DNA from: Acidimicrobiia bacterium
GTDB taxonomy: Bacteria; Acidobacteriota; Terriglobia; Bryobacterales; Bryobacteraceae
Length of the DNA: 64,000 nt
Assembly: GCA_016871315.1 (NCBI GenBank)
Contig: VFZE01000020.1
Span: 40,024 to 104,023 of the forward strand
Direction: 5' to 3'
The first letter of the stretch is position 1, and each line of letters opens with the position of its first letter. The position numbers and the translations under genes are program-made. Positions 46,284 to 54,154 of this stretch are shown here, piece after piece. A model generated the notes under the pieces. The model made no database searches. It was not told where the DNA came from and saw only the letters and a program-made list of their open reading frames with translations.

Positions 46284-47179
46284 GCGCCTCCTGCCAAAGG
46301 AGCCAGCAGCCTGCTGATCACACGGTTCGCAGGCGTTGCCACCCCAACCAACTCCCCCAGCCGCACCACGCTTCCACTCAGCCAGTTCACTTCCAGCCGC
46401 CCGCCCCGTTCCAGATCCTTATGCATCGACGATGTCATCTCCGCCGGAAGCCTATCGCAGAACGCCAGCCGGTCCTCGGCATAGTTCTCTTCCAGGGGAA
46501 CACCCTTCGCCCGCGCAACCGCCACCACCTCCTGCATGATCTCAAGCAGCAGTCGGCGGCTCTCCTTGTTCGACCGGATACGCCCTATCGGCAGCCGCGT
46601 TGCCGTCGTCGTGGCGCTCAGCCCTACCAGAAACACGAACTTCTCCCAGATCGCCCGCTCGATGTCGGCGCGCATCTCCGCTTGTATCCCGGCCGCCAGG
46701 CAGTACGCGAGAAAGCCTCTTGCAAGCCCGCCCCCATCGTCACCAAAAAGCAGCCGCTGCATCGTGCCCGTATGACGGATCACTCCCGGCCGTTCCAAAT
46801 GCGCCGCGATGTAGCAGACCCCGCCCGGCACATGGCACTGCGGAAGAACAGAGCGCAGCACTTCATCCTTCTCCACCCCATTCTGCATCGAGATCACCAT
46901 CGTCGATGCGCCCACCAAAGGCGCAATGCTTCGCGCCGCCTCCTCCATGTCCCATGACTTCACCGCGAACAAAATCACGTCAGCCGCCCCAGCATCGGCT
47001 GAAGTCTTGACGCTACCGAGATGCACATCACCAAGTTCGCTGAGAATGCGAAGCCCCCCGCTTCGCATCGCCTCCAGATGCGCCCCTCGCGCCAGAAACG
47101 TCACATCCAGGCCCGTCTGCGCCAGACGTCCCCCGAAATACCCACCGACTGCCCCGGAACCCATCACCACGATCTTCAT
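46280..47179 (-). CDS. 2-dehydropantoate 2-reductase (ketopantoate reductase) family protein
   Basis: The 299-residue protein has the PanE/ApbA layout: N-terminal Rossmann loop VMGSGAVGGYFGGRLAQTG, LFAVKSWDMEEA, ISMQNGVEKDEVL and the C-terminal helical domain with TSSMHKDLERGGRLEVNWLSGSVVRLG. That last stretch, including the conserved Lys and Asp/Glu residues, fits ketopantoate reduction in CoA synthesis, but paralogues with other substrates are common. Its ATG overlaps the stop of the toxin gene (ATGA), so it is translationally coupled to a toxin-antitoxin pair. Confidence 0.88.
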   Translation of the reverse strand: MKIVVMGSGAVGGYFGGRLAQTGLDVTFLARGAHLEAMRSGGLRILSELGDVHLGSVKTSADAGAADVILFAVKSWDMEEAARSIAPLVGASTMVISMQNGVEKDEVLRSVLPQCHVPGGVCYIAAHLERPGVIRHTGTMQRLLFGDDGGGLARGFLAYCLAAGIQAEMRADIERAIWEKFVFLVGLSATTTATRLPIGRIRSNKESRRLLLEIMQEVVAVARAKGVPLEENYAEDRLAFCDRLPAEMTSSMHKDLERGGRLEVNWLSGSVVRLGELVGVATPANRVISRLLAPLAGGA

Positions 47180-47592
47180 GAGAGTAACGGATTAAGTATC
47201 CGGAAAGCCTTGTTGCGCGACCACCGGTAAAAGGTAAAGTCCCGGTCGAGCGTGAGGATATCGCCTGTGTTGAGTTGGGATGCCATCACGATCAGACACG
47301 CATCAGCGAAATCTGCGCGCCGGCCCCGGTACTTGGCCAGACTCTTTCGAACCTCGGCCGCCGACGTCAACACAGGGTAGATTTGAAAATTGGACTCTTC
47401 CACGTTTCGGACGACGGCTTCCGGAGCCCCGCTCAGATTTCGCAGCAAGTAGCAGCTCTCGGCAATCACTGCCTCGCAGGTCACCAGCGGACGCCGGAGA
47501 TTCTCCACCGCATCGCGGCACGCGGAATGGTAACGCTCGCTGCGGTCCAGCAAAGCGACAATCACGCCAGTGTCCAGCAGCACCGGCTTCAA
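47176..47592 (-). CDS. PIN-domain toxin (VapC-type)
   Basis: The 138-residue protein is a PIN-domain ribonuclease: LLDTGVIVALLDRSE (first Asp), AEVRKSL/EAVIAESCYLL (Glu region), ADFADACLIVMA and ILTLDRDFTFYRW (later acids). Such toxins cleave tRNA or rRNA. Start is TTG at 47592, overlapping the antitoxin stop by four bases, as typical for the antitoxin-toxin order. It is coupled in turn to the panE-like gene. Confidence 0.87.
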   Translation of the reverse strand: MKPVLLDTGVIVALLDRSERYHSACRDAVENLRRPLVTCEAVIAESCYLLRNLSGAPEAVVRNVEESNFQIYPVLTSAAEVRKSLAKYRGRRADFADACLIVMASQLNTGDILTLDRDFTFYRWSRNKAFRILNPLLS

Positions 47593-47819
47593 CGCCCGAA
47601 ACCTTCCAGGTGCTTCTTGCTCGAGCCAAGGTCGGGGATGCCGGAGGAGAATGCCCCGATACCGGCGATTCGCGAGGCGCCCGATGAGCCTTGCGTGGCG
47701 GCGACCAATCGAATCCCTTGACGCACAATCTCCGACGGCGTGGACCCCATTTTTCGGACCAATCGATCCAGCATCTTTGCGGATTCCGCGTCCAGCCGGG
47801 CTTGCACGATCTGCTTCAC
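47589..47819 (-). CDS. Ribbon-helix-helix antitoxin
   Basis: The 76-residue protein begins KQIVQARLDAESAKMLDRLVRKMGSTPSEIVRQGI, the ribbon-helix-helix pattern of a beta strand plus two helices. A flexible tail rich in Ser and Gly (about 45-76) would wrap the toxin. I use GTG at 47819; an extended start at 47873 would add non-conserved residues. It probably represses its own operon through sites upstream. Confidence 0.8.
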   Translation of the reverse strand: MKQIVQARLDAESAKMLDRLVRKMGSTPSEIVRQGIRLVAATQGSSGASRIAGIGAFSSGIPDLGSSKKHLEGFGR

Positions 47820-47828
47820 GTGCCTCAG

Positions 47829-47866
47829 TGTATCACATCTACTAATTTGTATGACAGACTGTATCC
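47829..47866 (-). promoter_or_regulatory. AT-rich candidate promoter/operator of the toxin-antitoxin operon
   Basis: This region stands out as AT-rich next to the GC-rich genes. TGTAT recurs at 47829, 47848 and 47860 (TGTATCAC, TGTATGAC, TGTATCCC). On the minus strand CTGTCA and GATACA, spaced by 17 bases, give a weak -35/-10 pair before the antitoxin start. The repeats could be antitoxin-binding sites. Confidence 0.3.
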
Positions 47867-47960
47867 CCGGCATTCAGCGGCTACCCGTGCCGGCGCTTGA
47901 CCCACTTACCTTGAATCCATTTCCCTCCCCGCGCATCTGATCCACTATAGAAAGGCAGCC

Positions 47961-48866
47961 ATGTCCCTTCGTCCCGTCAAACAGATCCTTCAAACCAAGC
48001 CCACCATCGAAGGCGCCGGCGTGAAGCTCCAACGCGCCTTCGGTTTCGGAAAATCCAAGGAGTTCGATCCCTTCCTCCTCCTCGATGATTTCCGCAACGA
48101 CAATCCCGGTGACTACATGGCCGGTTTCCCCTGGCACCCCCATCGCGGCATTGAAACCATCACCTACGTCCTGGCCGGATCAGTCGAACACGCCGACAGT
48201 CTGGGCAACAAGGGCGACATGGGACCCGGTGACGTGCAATGGATGACCGCCGGCAGCGGCATCCTCCACCAGGAGATGCCCAAAGGCGACAAACTAGGCC
48301 GTATGCACGGCTTTCAGCTCTGGGCCAACCTCCCCGCTTCCCTCAAGATGACCGCTCCGCGCTACCAGGACATTCCCTCCACCGCCATCCCGGAAATCAC
48401 TGACGACGACGGCGCCCGCGTCCGCGTCATCTGCGGCGAATTCTGGGGCAAACGCGGCCCTGTCGAAGGCGTCGCTGCCGACCCCCATTATCTTGACGTC
48501 TCCGTTCCCGCCGGCCGCACAAAAAGGCTAAAAGTGGAGACCACTCGCAACGCCTTCGCCTACGTCTTCCACGGTTCCGGAACCTTCCGCGACTCCTCCG
48601 AACCCCGCCCCGTTCTCACCGAGCAAGCCGACCACCCAAACGCCGCCCCCGCCTACGACGTCACAAATCACTCCCTGGTCCTATTCGATCGCGGCGACGA
48701 ACTCCTCGTCGAAGCCGGCCCCGCCGGCATCCGCTTCCTCCTCGTCTCCGGAAAACCTCTCGAAGAGCCCGTCGCCTGGCACGGCCCCATCGTCATGAAT
48801 ACCCACGAACAACTCCGCCAGGCCATGGACGAACTCCGCAACGGCGCTTTCATCAAGAACTCTTGA
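47961..48866 (+). CDS. Pirin family protein
   Basis: The 301-residue bicupin carries the pirin metal site FPWHPHRGIETITYVLAGSVEHADSLG and the GDVQWMTAGSGILHQEMP stretch. Pirins bind iron; some are quercetin dioxygenases. It has a good AAAGG upstream of ATG 47961. It is divergent from the toxin-antitoxin operon and convergent with the SDR at 48884. Confidence 0.93.
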   Translation: MSLRPVKQILQTKPTIEGAGVKLQRAFGFGKSKEFDPFLLLDDFRNDNPGDYMAGFPWHPHRGIETITYVLAGSVEHADSLGNKGDMGPGDVQWMTAGSGILHQEMPKGDKLGRMHGFQLWANLPASLKMTAPRYQDIPSTAIPEITDDDGARVRVICGEFWGKRGPVEGVAADPHYLDVSVPAGRTKRLKVETTRNAFAYVFHGSGTFRDSSEPRPVLTEQADHPNAAPAYDVTNHSLVLFDRGDELLVEAGPAGIRFLLVSGKPLEEPVAWHGPIVMNTHEQLRQAMDELRNGAFIKNS

Positions 48867-48883
48867 AGAGACCGTCGCACCCA

Positions 48884-49597
48884 CTACACATCCGCATAAT
48901 GCCCTGCGCTGAACCCCCCATCCACCGCCAGCGCGATCCCCGTAATCCATGACGCCTCCTCCGACGCCAGAAACACCACCGCCGCCGCGATATCCTCCGG
49001 CCTCCCCAACCGCCCCAGCGGATGCAGCGCCGTCAGCCGCGCCGCCGCCTCCTTGTCCGCCAGCAACCCACTCGTCAGTGGCGTGTCCGTGAATCCCGGA
49101 CAAACGCAATTCACTCGAATCCCACGCGCCGCATAATCCAGCGCCATGTTCCGCGTCAGCGTCACAATCGCGCCCTTCGAACTCGCATACGCCGCGCGAT
49201 TACGGATCCCTGTAATCCCCACCCCCGATGCCATATTGACAATGGACGCCCCCCGCCCCATATGCGGGATCGCATACTTCGAACACAGAAACACGCTCCC
49301 CAGATTCACCCGCATCACACGATCCCAGCCCTCTTCATCCTGATCCGCCACCGGCTTCCGCACCGCTACCCCCGCATTGTTCACCAGAACATCGATCCGC
49401 CCGTGCTTCTCCACTACCTCCCTGATCGCGGACCGCACCTCGACGGAATCGGAGACGTCCGCTTGCACGCTCGCCGCTCCCGCCGCAATGTCCACTCCAA
49501 CTACCGCCGCTCCCTCCGCCTCGCACCGCCGCGCCGTCGCCAGCCCGATCCCCGATCCCGCTCCCGTGATCAGTACAACTTTCCCTGCCAGCTTCAT
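48884..49597 (-). CDS. Short-chain dehydrogenase/reductase
   Basis: The 237-residue SDR is complete: LITGAGSGIGLATARRCE, NNAGVAVRKP, AAYASSKGAI (catalytic Tyr-Lys) and PGFTDTPLTSG followed by ASEEASWITG and VDGGFSAG. NAD preference is suggested by VGVDIA. Start ATG at 49597. It is divergent from the enolase-superfamily gene with 53 bases between, and the two probably share regulation. Confidence 0.9.
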   Translation of the reverse strand: MKLAGKVVLITGAGSGIGLATARRCEAEGAAVVGVDIAAGAASVQADVSDSVEVRSAIREVVEKHGRIDVLVNNAGVAVRKPVADQDEEGWDRVMRVNLGSVFLCSKYAIPHMGRGASIVNMASGVGITGIRNRAAYASSKGAIVTLTRNMALDYAARGIRVNCVCPGFTDTPLTSGLLADKEAAARLTALHPLGRLGRPEDIAAAVVFLASEEASWITGIALAVDGGFSAGHYADV

Positions 49598-49650
49598 GGC
49601 GGCGTCAACCAACAGGCGAGGCGAATCATCCAGGCATTATAATTCCTCCC

Positions 49651-50898
49651 ATGCAAAGACGAGACTTCCTTTTGTTGCTGGCCGCGCAAGCTCAAGCCGC
49701 CGGCCCCGACATGAACATCGCCGCCGTCGAAATCTGGCGCCTGGAAGGAACTCGCGAAGGCGTCACCGGCGCCAACCGCCAGCTGCAAGTCCAAATGCTC
49801 CACATTTACGACGAGCATCGCCCCGCCCCTTACCGTGAACAAGGCGGCAAGCCCGGCCGCATCCCCGTCTCCGCCCTCTACCTCAAGATCCGCACCCAGG
49901 GTGGCCTGGAAGGCCTCTACGGACCCGTCGACCGCGAAGCCGCCATCGTCATTGATCAGCAACTCCGCCCCTTTCTCATGGGCAAGAACGCCCTCGCCGT
50001 GGAAACCCTCTGGGACAAGATGTACCGCTCCAACCGCCACTCCCGCGCCGGCCACTACATGATGGCCATCAGTATCGTCGACAACGCGCTCTGGGACCTT
50101 CGCGGCCGCTACTACAAGGCGCCCGTCTATGAACTCCTCGGCGGCCCCGGCAGGCCTGAAGTCGAAGCCTACGGCAGCTGCCTCGGTTTCTCCGTCGAAC
50201 TCGATGCCGTCAAATCCAAGTCCGCCGAGCTCTTCCGCCAGGGTTTCCGTCACCAGAAGTGGTTCATGGCCTACGGCCCCGGCGACGGAGCCGCTGGTAT
50301 CCGCAAATCCGTCGATCTTGTCGCCACCCTGCGCGAAACCCTCGGCCAGGACGCCGAAATCATGTTCGACGCCTTCATGGGTTGGAACCTCGATTTCGCC
50401 ATCGCCTGGGCCAAACAGGTCGAGCGCTACCGCCCCCGCTGGATCGAGGAAGCCTTCCCCATGGACCAGATGGATAGCTTCGTCAAGCTCCGCCAGTCAA
50501 CCTCGGTCCCTGTGGCCACAGGCGAACATTTCTACAACCGCTACGAGGTCAATGAATTCCTCCGCGCCGGAGCCATCAGCGTCGTCCAGGCTGATCCGGA
50601 ATGGTGCGGCGGCGTCAGTGAACTCGTCAAAATCTGCACCGTCGCCTCCACCTATAACGCCCAAGTGATTCCTCACGGCCACAGCGTCCACTCCGCCCTC
50701 CACGTCGTTGCCAGCCAGTCCCCGGGCGTCTGCCCCCTCGTCGAATACCTCATCAACAAAATGAGCTACTACTACTACTTCGAAAAATGGCACCCCAAAC
50801 CCGTCAACGGCAAGATCACCCTGCCCCAAACCCCCGGCTTCGGCATCGAATTCGATCCCGCCAAAGTGGAAAAGCAGGCCAAAGCAACCTGGACTTAA
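49651..50898 (+). CDS. Enolase-superfamily dehydratase, rhamnonate dehydratase-like, Tat-type leader
   Basis: The 415-residue protein has a twin-arginine-like leader (MQRRDFLLLLAAQAQAAG). Metal ligands are the Asp in MFDAFMGWN, the Glu in WIEEAFPMDQ and the Glu in ATGEHFYNRYE; a histidine lies in IPHGHSVHSALH. The C-terminal WHPKPVNGKITLPQTPGFGIEFD resembles L-rhamnonate dehydratase. It would yield a 2-keto-3-deoxy acid for the KduD-like and zinc dehydrogenases nearby. It is distinct from the enolase-superfamily gene at 1897-3087. Confidence 0.9.
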   Translation: MQRRDFLLLLAAQAQAAGPDMNIAAVEIWRLEGTREGVTGANRQLQVQMLHIYDEHRPAPYREQGGKPGRIPVSALYLKIRTQGGLEGLYGPVDREAAIVIDQQLRPFLMGKNALAVETLWDKMYRSNRHSRAGHYMMAISIVDNALWDLRGRYYKAPVYELLGGPGRPEVEAYGSCLGFSVELDAVKSKSAELFRQGFRHQKWFMAYGPGDGAAGIRKSVDLVATLRETLGQDAEIMFDAFMGWNLDFAIAWAKQVERYRPRWIEEAFPMDQMDSFVKLRQSTSVPVATGEHFYNRYEVNEFLRAGAISVVQADPEWCGGVSELVKICTVASTYNAQVIPHGHSVHSALHVVASQSPGVCPLVEYLINKMSYYYYFEKWHPKPVNGKITLPQTPGFGIEFDPAKVEKQAKATWT

Positions 50899-50965
50899 CC
50901 CGGGGCAATCTGGAGTGCTTGCTCGAGGCCCCAGCCTCGCCAATCCCCCGTCTATACTATTCACT

Positions 50966-52345
50966 ATGCTTTCCCGCCGGGCCTTCCTCGCCTCCTCCGC
51001 TCCGGCTCTCCTCCGCGCACAACCCACACGCCCCAACATCATCTTCCTCCTCACCGACGATCACCGCTGGGATGCTCTCGGCGCCATGGGCAACTCGATT
51101 ATCCGAACTCCTCACCTTGACCGCCTCTCCCAGCAAGGCGTCACCTTCCAGAACTGCTTCGTCACCACATCCATCTGCATGACCTCCCGCGCCAGCATTT
51201 TCACTGGCCTCTACGCCCGCTCCCACGGCATCCTTGATTTCCAAAAGCCCTTTTCCGACGCCCAGTTCCAGCGCACCTATCCTGGTCAGCTCCGCGCCCA
51301 CGGCTACCACACCGGCTTCATCGGCAAATACGGCGTCGGCAACAGGATGCATTCCGCCGAATTCGATTACTGGCGCGGCTTCCCCGGCCAGGGCAAATAC
51401 TTCCCCGAACCCGGCGGCAAGCATCTCACAGAGATTATGGGCGACCAGGCGCTCGAATTCCTCAACCAAGCCCCCAAGGACAAGCCCTTCTGCCTCTCCA
51501 TTAGTTTCAAGGCCCCGCACGTGCAGGACGAAGACCCGCGCCAGTTCCTCCCCTCTCCCGCCACCGCCGGCCTCTACGACAAAGCAACCATCCCCACACC
51601 CAAAACCGCCCACCCCCGCTACATCTCCCAGCTCCCCTTGGAAGTGCACCGCTCGGAAAACCGCCGCCGCTGGGCCGTCCGCTTCGCCACTCCCGAGCTC
51701 CACCAAGAGTCCGTCAAAAACTACTACCGCCTCATCTCCGAAGTCGACACCCAAATCGGCCGCATCCGCTCCGAACTGGCCCGCACCGGCGCAGACTCCA
51801 ACACCGTCATCCTCTTCACCGGCGACAACGGCTTCTACCTCGGCGAGCACGGCCTCGCCGGCAAGTGGCTCATGCATGAGGAGTCCATCCGCGTCCCGCT
51901 TCTCATCCACGACCCGCGCCTCGGCGCCGCCTCGCAAGGTCTCCGCCGCCGCGAGATGGTCCTCAACATCGACCTCGCCCCTACCATCCTCGAAGCTGCC
52001 TCCATCCAGCCTCCCAACATGCAGGGCCGCAGCCTCTACCCCCTTCTCAAATCCCAGAACCCGTCCTGGCGCAAGGACTGGTTCTACGAGCACCACTACA
52101 CCAACGGCTGGATCCCTCAAACCGAAGGCGTTCGCACCGAGCAAGCCAAGTACACCCGCTACCTCGACACCAATCCTGTCTTCGAGGCATTGTTCGATCT
52201 CTTGAAAGACCCCCTCGAAGAGAACAACCTTGCTTCCTCGCCCGCTCACCTCCAGCGCCTGCAAGCCCTGCGCGCCCGTCATCAACAATGGAAAGGAGCA
52301 CTCGAATCATGGAAACCTCATCAGCAGTGGACGGATCCGTCCTAG
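50966..52345 (+). CDS. Sulfatase with Tat-type leader
   Basis: The 459-residue alkaline-phosphatase-superfamily enzyme has a twin-arginine-like leader (MLSRRAFLASSAPALLRAQ), the metal pair in IIFLLTDDHRWD, and the formylglycine-site motif with Cys71 in CMTSRASIFTG. FTGDNGFYLGEHGLAGKW is the late metal and substrate stretch. The C-x-T-x-R form requires a maturase, none of which is in the window. Start ATG at 50966. It overlaps the DUF418 gene by 37 bases. Desulfation of a glycan is the likely job. Confidence 0.93.
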   Translation: MLSRRAFLASSAPALLRAQPTRPNIIFLLTDDHRWDALGAMGNSIIRTPHLDRLSQQGVTFQNCFVTTSICMTSRASIFTGLYARSHGILDFQKPFSDAQFQRTYPGQLRAHGYHTGFIGKYGVGNRMHSAEFDYWRGFPGQGKYFPEPGGKHLTEIMGDQALEFLNQAPKDKPFCLSISFKAPHVQDEDPRQFLPSPATAGLYDKATIPTPKTAHPRYISQLPLEVHRSENRRRWAVRFATPELHQESVKNYYRLISEVDTQIGRIRSELARTGADSNTVILFTGDNGFYLGEHGLAGKWLMHEESIRVPLLIHDPRLGAASQGLRRREMVLNIDLAPTILEAASIQPPNMQGRSLYPLLKSQNPSWRKDWFYEHHYTNGWIPQTEGVRTEQAKYTRYLDTNPVFEALFDLLKDPLEENNLASSPAHLQRLQALRARHQQWKGALESWKPHQQWTDPS

Positions 52346-53712
52346 AAGCACAACCGCCCGCCGAAGTCGGCGCTCTGCTCAAGCCCGTCACCGCCGCCGA
52401 ACGCATCGACTCGCTCGACGTCCTCCGCGGCGTTGCCCTCCTTGGCATCCTGCTCATGAACATCCTCACCTTCGGTCTCCACTTCGGCGCCTACTTCAAC
52501 CCCAACGTCGACGGCGGAGCCACAGGCCTCAACCTCGCTGCCTTCCTTGTCCAGTACATCTTCTGGGACGGCAAGATGCGCGCGCTGTTCTCGCTCTGCT
52601 TCGGAGCAGGCATCATCCTGCTCACCACCCGCGGCGAAAAGCGCGGCGCAGGCATCGCCGTCGCCGACATCTACTACCGCCGCATGCTCTGGCTCCTGCT
52701 GTTCGGACTCGCTCATGCCTACCTCATCTGGTACGGCGACATCCTCTATCCCTACGCCCTTTGCGGACTCGTCCTGTTCCCCTTCCGCAAACTCTCCCCG
52801 AAAGCCCTCCTCATCATTGCCGGGGTCATGTGCATCCTGCTCACCGGTGCCTCCATCGGCCAGGGCTTCATGCTTCGCGAAACCAAAGCCAAGGCCGCGG
52901 AAGCCGAAACCGCCCGCAAGGCCGGCAAGAAACTCACCGCCGAACAGGAGAAGGCCGAAAAAGACTGGAAGGACACCCTCAAATACATGAATCCACCGCC
53001 GGAAGAGGTCAAGAAGGAATACGACGCCTACCGCGGCACCTATGCCTCCGCCTTCAAGCAGCGCGCCGAAATCACCACCCGCTGGCACTCCAAGCCCTTC
53101 TACACACCCGGCCTCTGGGACATGTTCGCCATGATGTTCATCGGCATGGCCTTTATGAAGCTCGACCTGCTCTCCGCCTCCAAATCCACTGCTTTCTATG
53201 CCAAGATGGCCGCCATCGGCCTCGCCGTCGGACTCCCCATCAACAGCTTCGCCGCCTGGCAATCCGTCCAGGTCAACTTCGAACCTCTCTCCATCCCCTT
53301 CGTCTTCTCCACCTACCAAATCGGACGCGTCTCGGTCAGCCTCGCCTACCTCGCCATCATCATGCTTGTCTGCAAGGCCGGCCTCCTGCGTTTCCTCACC
53401 GCGCGCCTTGCCTCGGTCGGTCAGGCCGCCTTCTCCAACTACATCTCCCACTCCGTCATCTGCTCGCTCATCTTCTATGGCTATGGCTTCGGCCTCATCG
53501 GCAAGCTCGAACGCCATCAGCTCTACTTCATCGTCCCCGCCATTTGGCTCTTCAACCTCATCGCGACTCCCATCTGGCTGCGCCACTACCGCTTCGGCCC
53601 CATCGAATGGTGCTGGCGCTCGCTCACTTATTGGCAACGTCAACCCATGCGCATTCTTAAGGAGACTTCCATTGAAAACCAACAACCCGAAATCACGCCG
53701 CAACCTACTTAA
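52309..53712 (+). CDS. DUF418-family membrane protein
   Basis: The roughly 467-residue protein has about eight membrane helices, with the DUF418 hallmarks RIDSLDVLRGVALLGILLMN at the start, WDGKMRALFSLCFGAGIILL and HSVICSLIFYGYGFGLIG near the end. A charged loop of about 80 residues (Lys/Glu-rich, about 185-265) interrupts helices 4 and 5. Function unknown; the fold resembles acyltransferase-like transporters. I choose ATG 52309, preceded by AAAGGAG; an ATG at 52288 is the alternative. Confidence 0.85.
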   Translation: METSSAVDGSVLEAQPPAEVGALLKPVTAAERIDSLDVLRGVALLGILLMNILTFGLHFGAYFNPNVDGGATGLNLAAFLVQYIFWDGKMRALFSLCFGAGIILLTTRGEKRGAGIAVADIYYRRMLWLLLFGLAHAYLIWYGDILYPYALCGLVLFPFRKLSPKALLIIAGVMCILLTGASIGQGFMLRETKAKAAEAETARKAGKKLTAEQEKAEKDWKDTLKYMNPPPEEVKKEYDAYRGTYASAFKQRAEITTRWHSKPFYTPGLWDMFAMMFIGMAFMKLDLLSASKSTAFYAKMAAIGLAVGLPINSFAAWQSVQVNFEPLSIPFVFSTYQIGRVSVSLAYLAIIMLVCKAGLLRFLTARLASVGQAAFSNYISHSVICSLIFYGYGFGLIGKLERHQLYFIVPAIWLFNLIATPIWLRHYRFGPIEWCWRSLTYWQRQPMRILKETSIENQQPEITPQPT

Positions 53713-54130
53713 AGCCGCCCTCGCCGGCGCCACCGCCACCCAGGCCGCCTCCGCCCAAACAGACGCCCCTGCCAAGAAGGTCCACTACAAGGGCGCCAAA
53801 CCACGCAACACGCCGCTATTCTCCGGCGCTGTCAGCTACGGCAACCTTCTGTTCATCGCCGGCAAGGGAGCCCACTTCCCCGGCGACATCAAGGCCCACA
53901 CCAAGCACGTGCTTGACGAAATCGAAAAGGAGCTCGTCAATGCCGGCTCCTCCATGGATAAAGTCCTCAAGTGCAACGTCTACCTCCACGACTTGAAAGA
54001 CTACCAGGAGATGAACGAAACCTTCCGCGGCCGCTTCGGCGCAGAACCCCCCGTCCGCACCACCATCGCCGCCGCCGCAGGCATCCCCGGCAACTCACTC
54101 GTCGAAATCGACGTGATCGCCTACATCTGA
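53672..54130 (+). CDS. RidA/YjgF-family protein with Tat leader
   Basis: The 152-residue protein has a strong Tat motif (SRRNLLK) followed by a short hydrophobic stretch and AASAQ cleavage site, then a RidA domain: LFIAGKGAHFPGD, VLDEIEKELVNAGSSMDKVLKCNVYL, PPVRTTIAAAAG with the conserved Arg, and VEIDVIAY. RidA normally deaminates reactive imines in the cytoplasm; an exported version is unusual. The start is TTG at 53672 with AAGGAG at 53659-53664, overlapping the DUF418 gene by 41 bases. Confidence 0.85.
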   Translation: MKTNNPKSRRNLLKAALAGATATQAASAQTDAPAKKVHYKGAKPRNTPLFSGAVSYGNLLFIAGKGAHFPGDIKAHTKHVLDEIEKELVNAGSSMDKVLKCNVYLHDLKDYQEMNETFRGRFGAEPPVRTTIAAAAGIPGNSLVEIDVIAYI

Positions 54131-54154
54131 GCCGCGGCCGGAGGGAGCGTTCCT

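Noticed and set aside
50957..52288. A 443-codon minus-strand frame opposite the sulfatase
   Set aside because: Gly/Glu/Val-rich antisense frame without signals; the sulfatase motifs are on the plus strand.
52342..53775. A 477-codon open frame on the minus strand, antisense to the DUF418 and RidA genes
   Set aside because: It is the mirror of genuine coding sequence in GC-rich DNA: acidic and Gly/Glu-rich, no domain, while the plus strand has clear membrane and RidA motifs.
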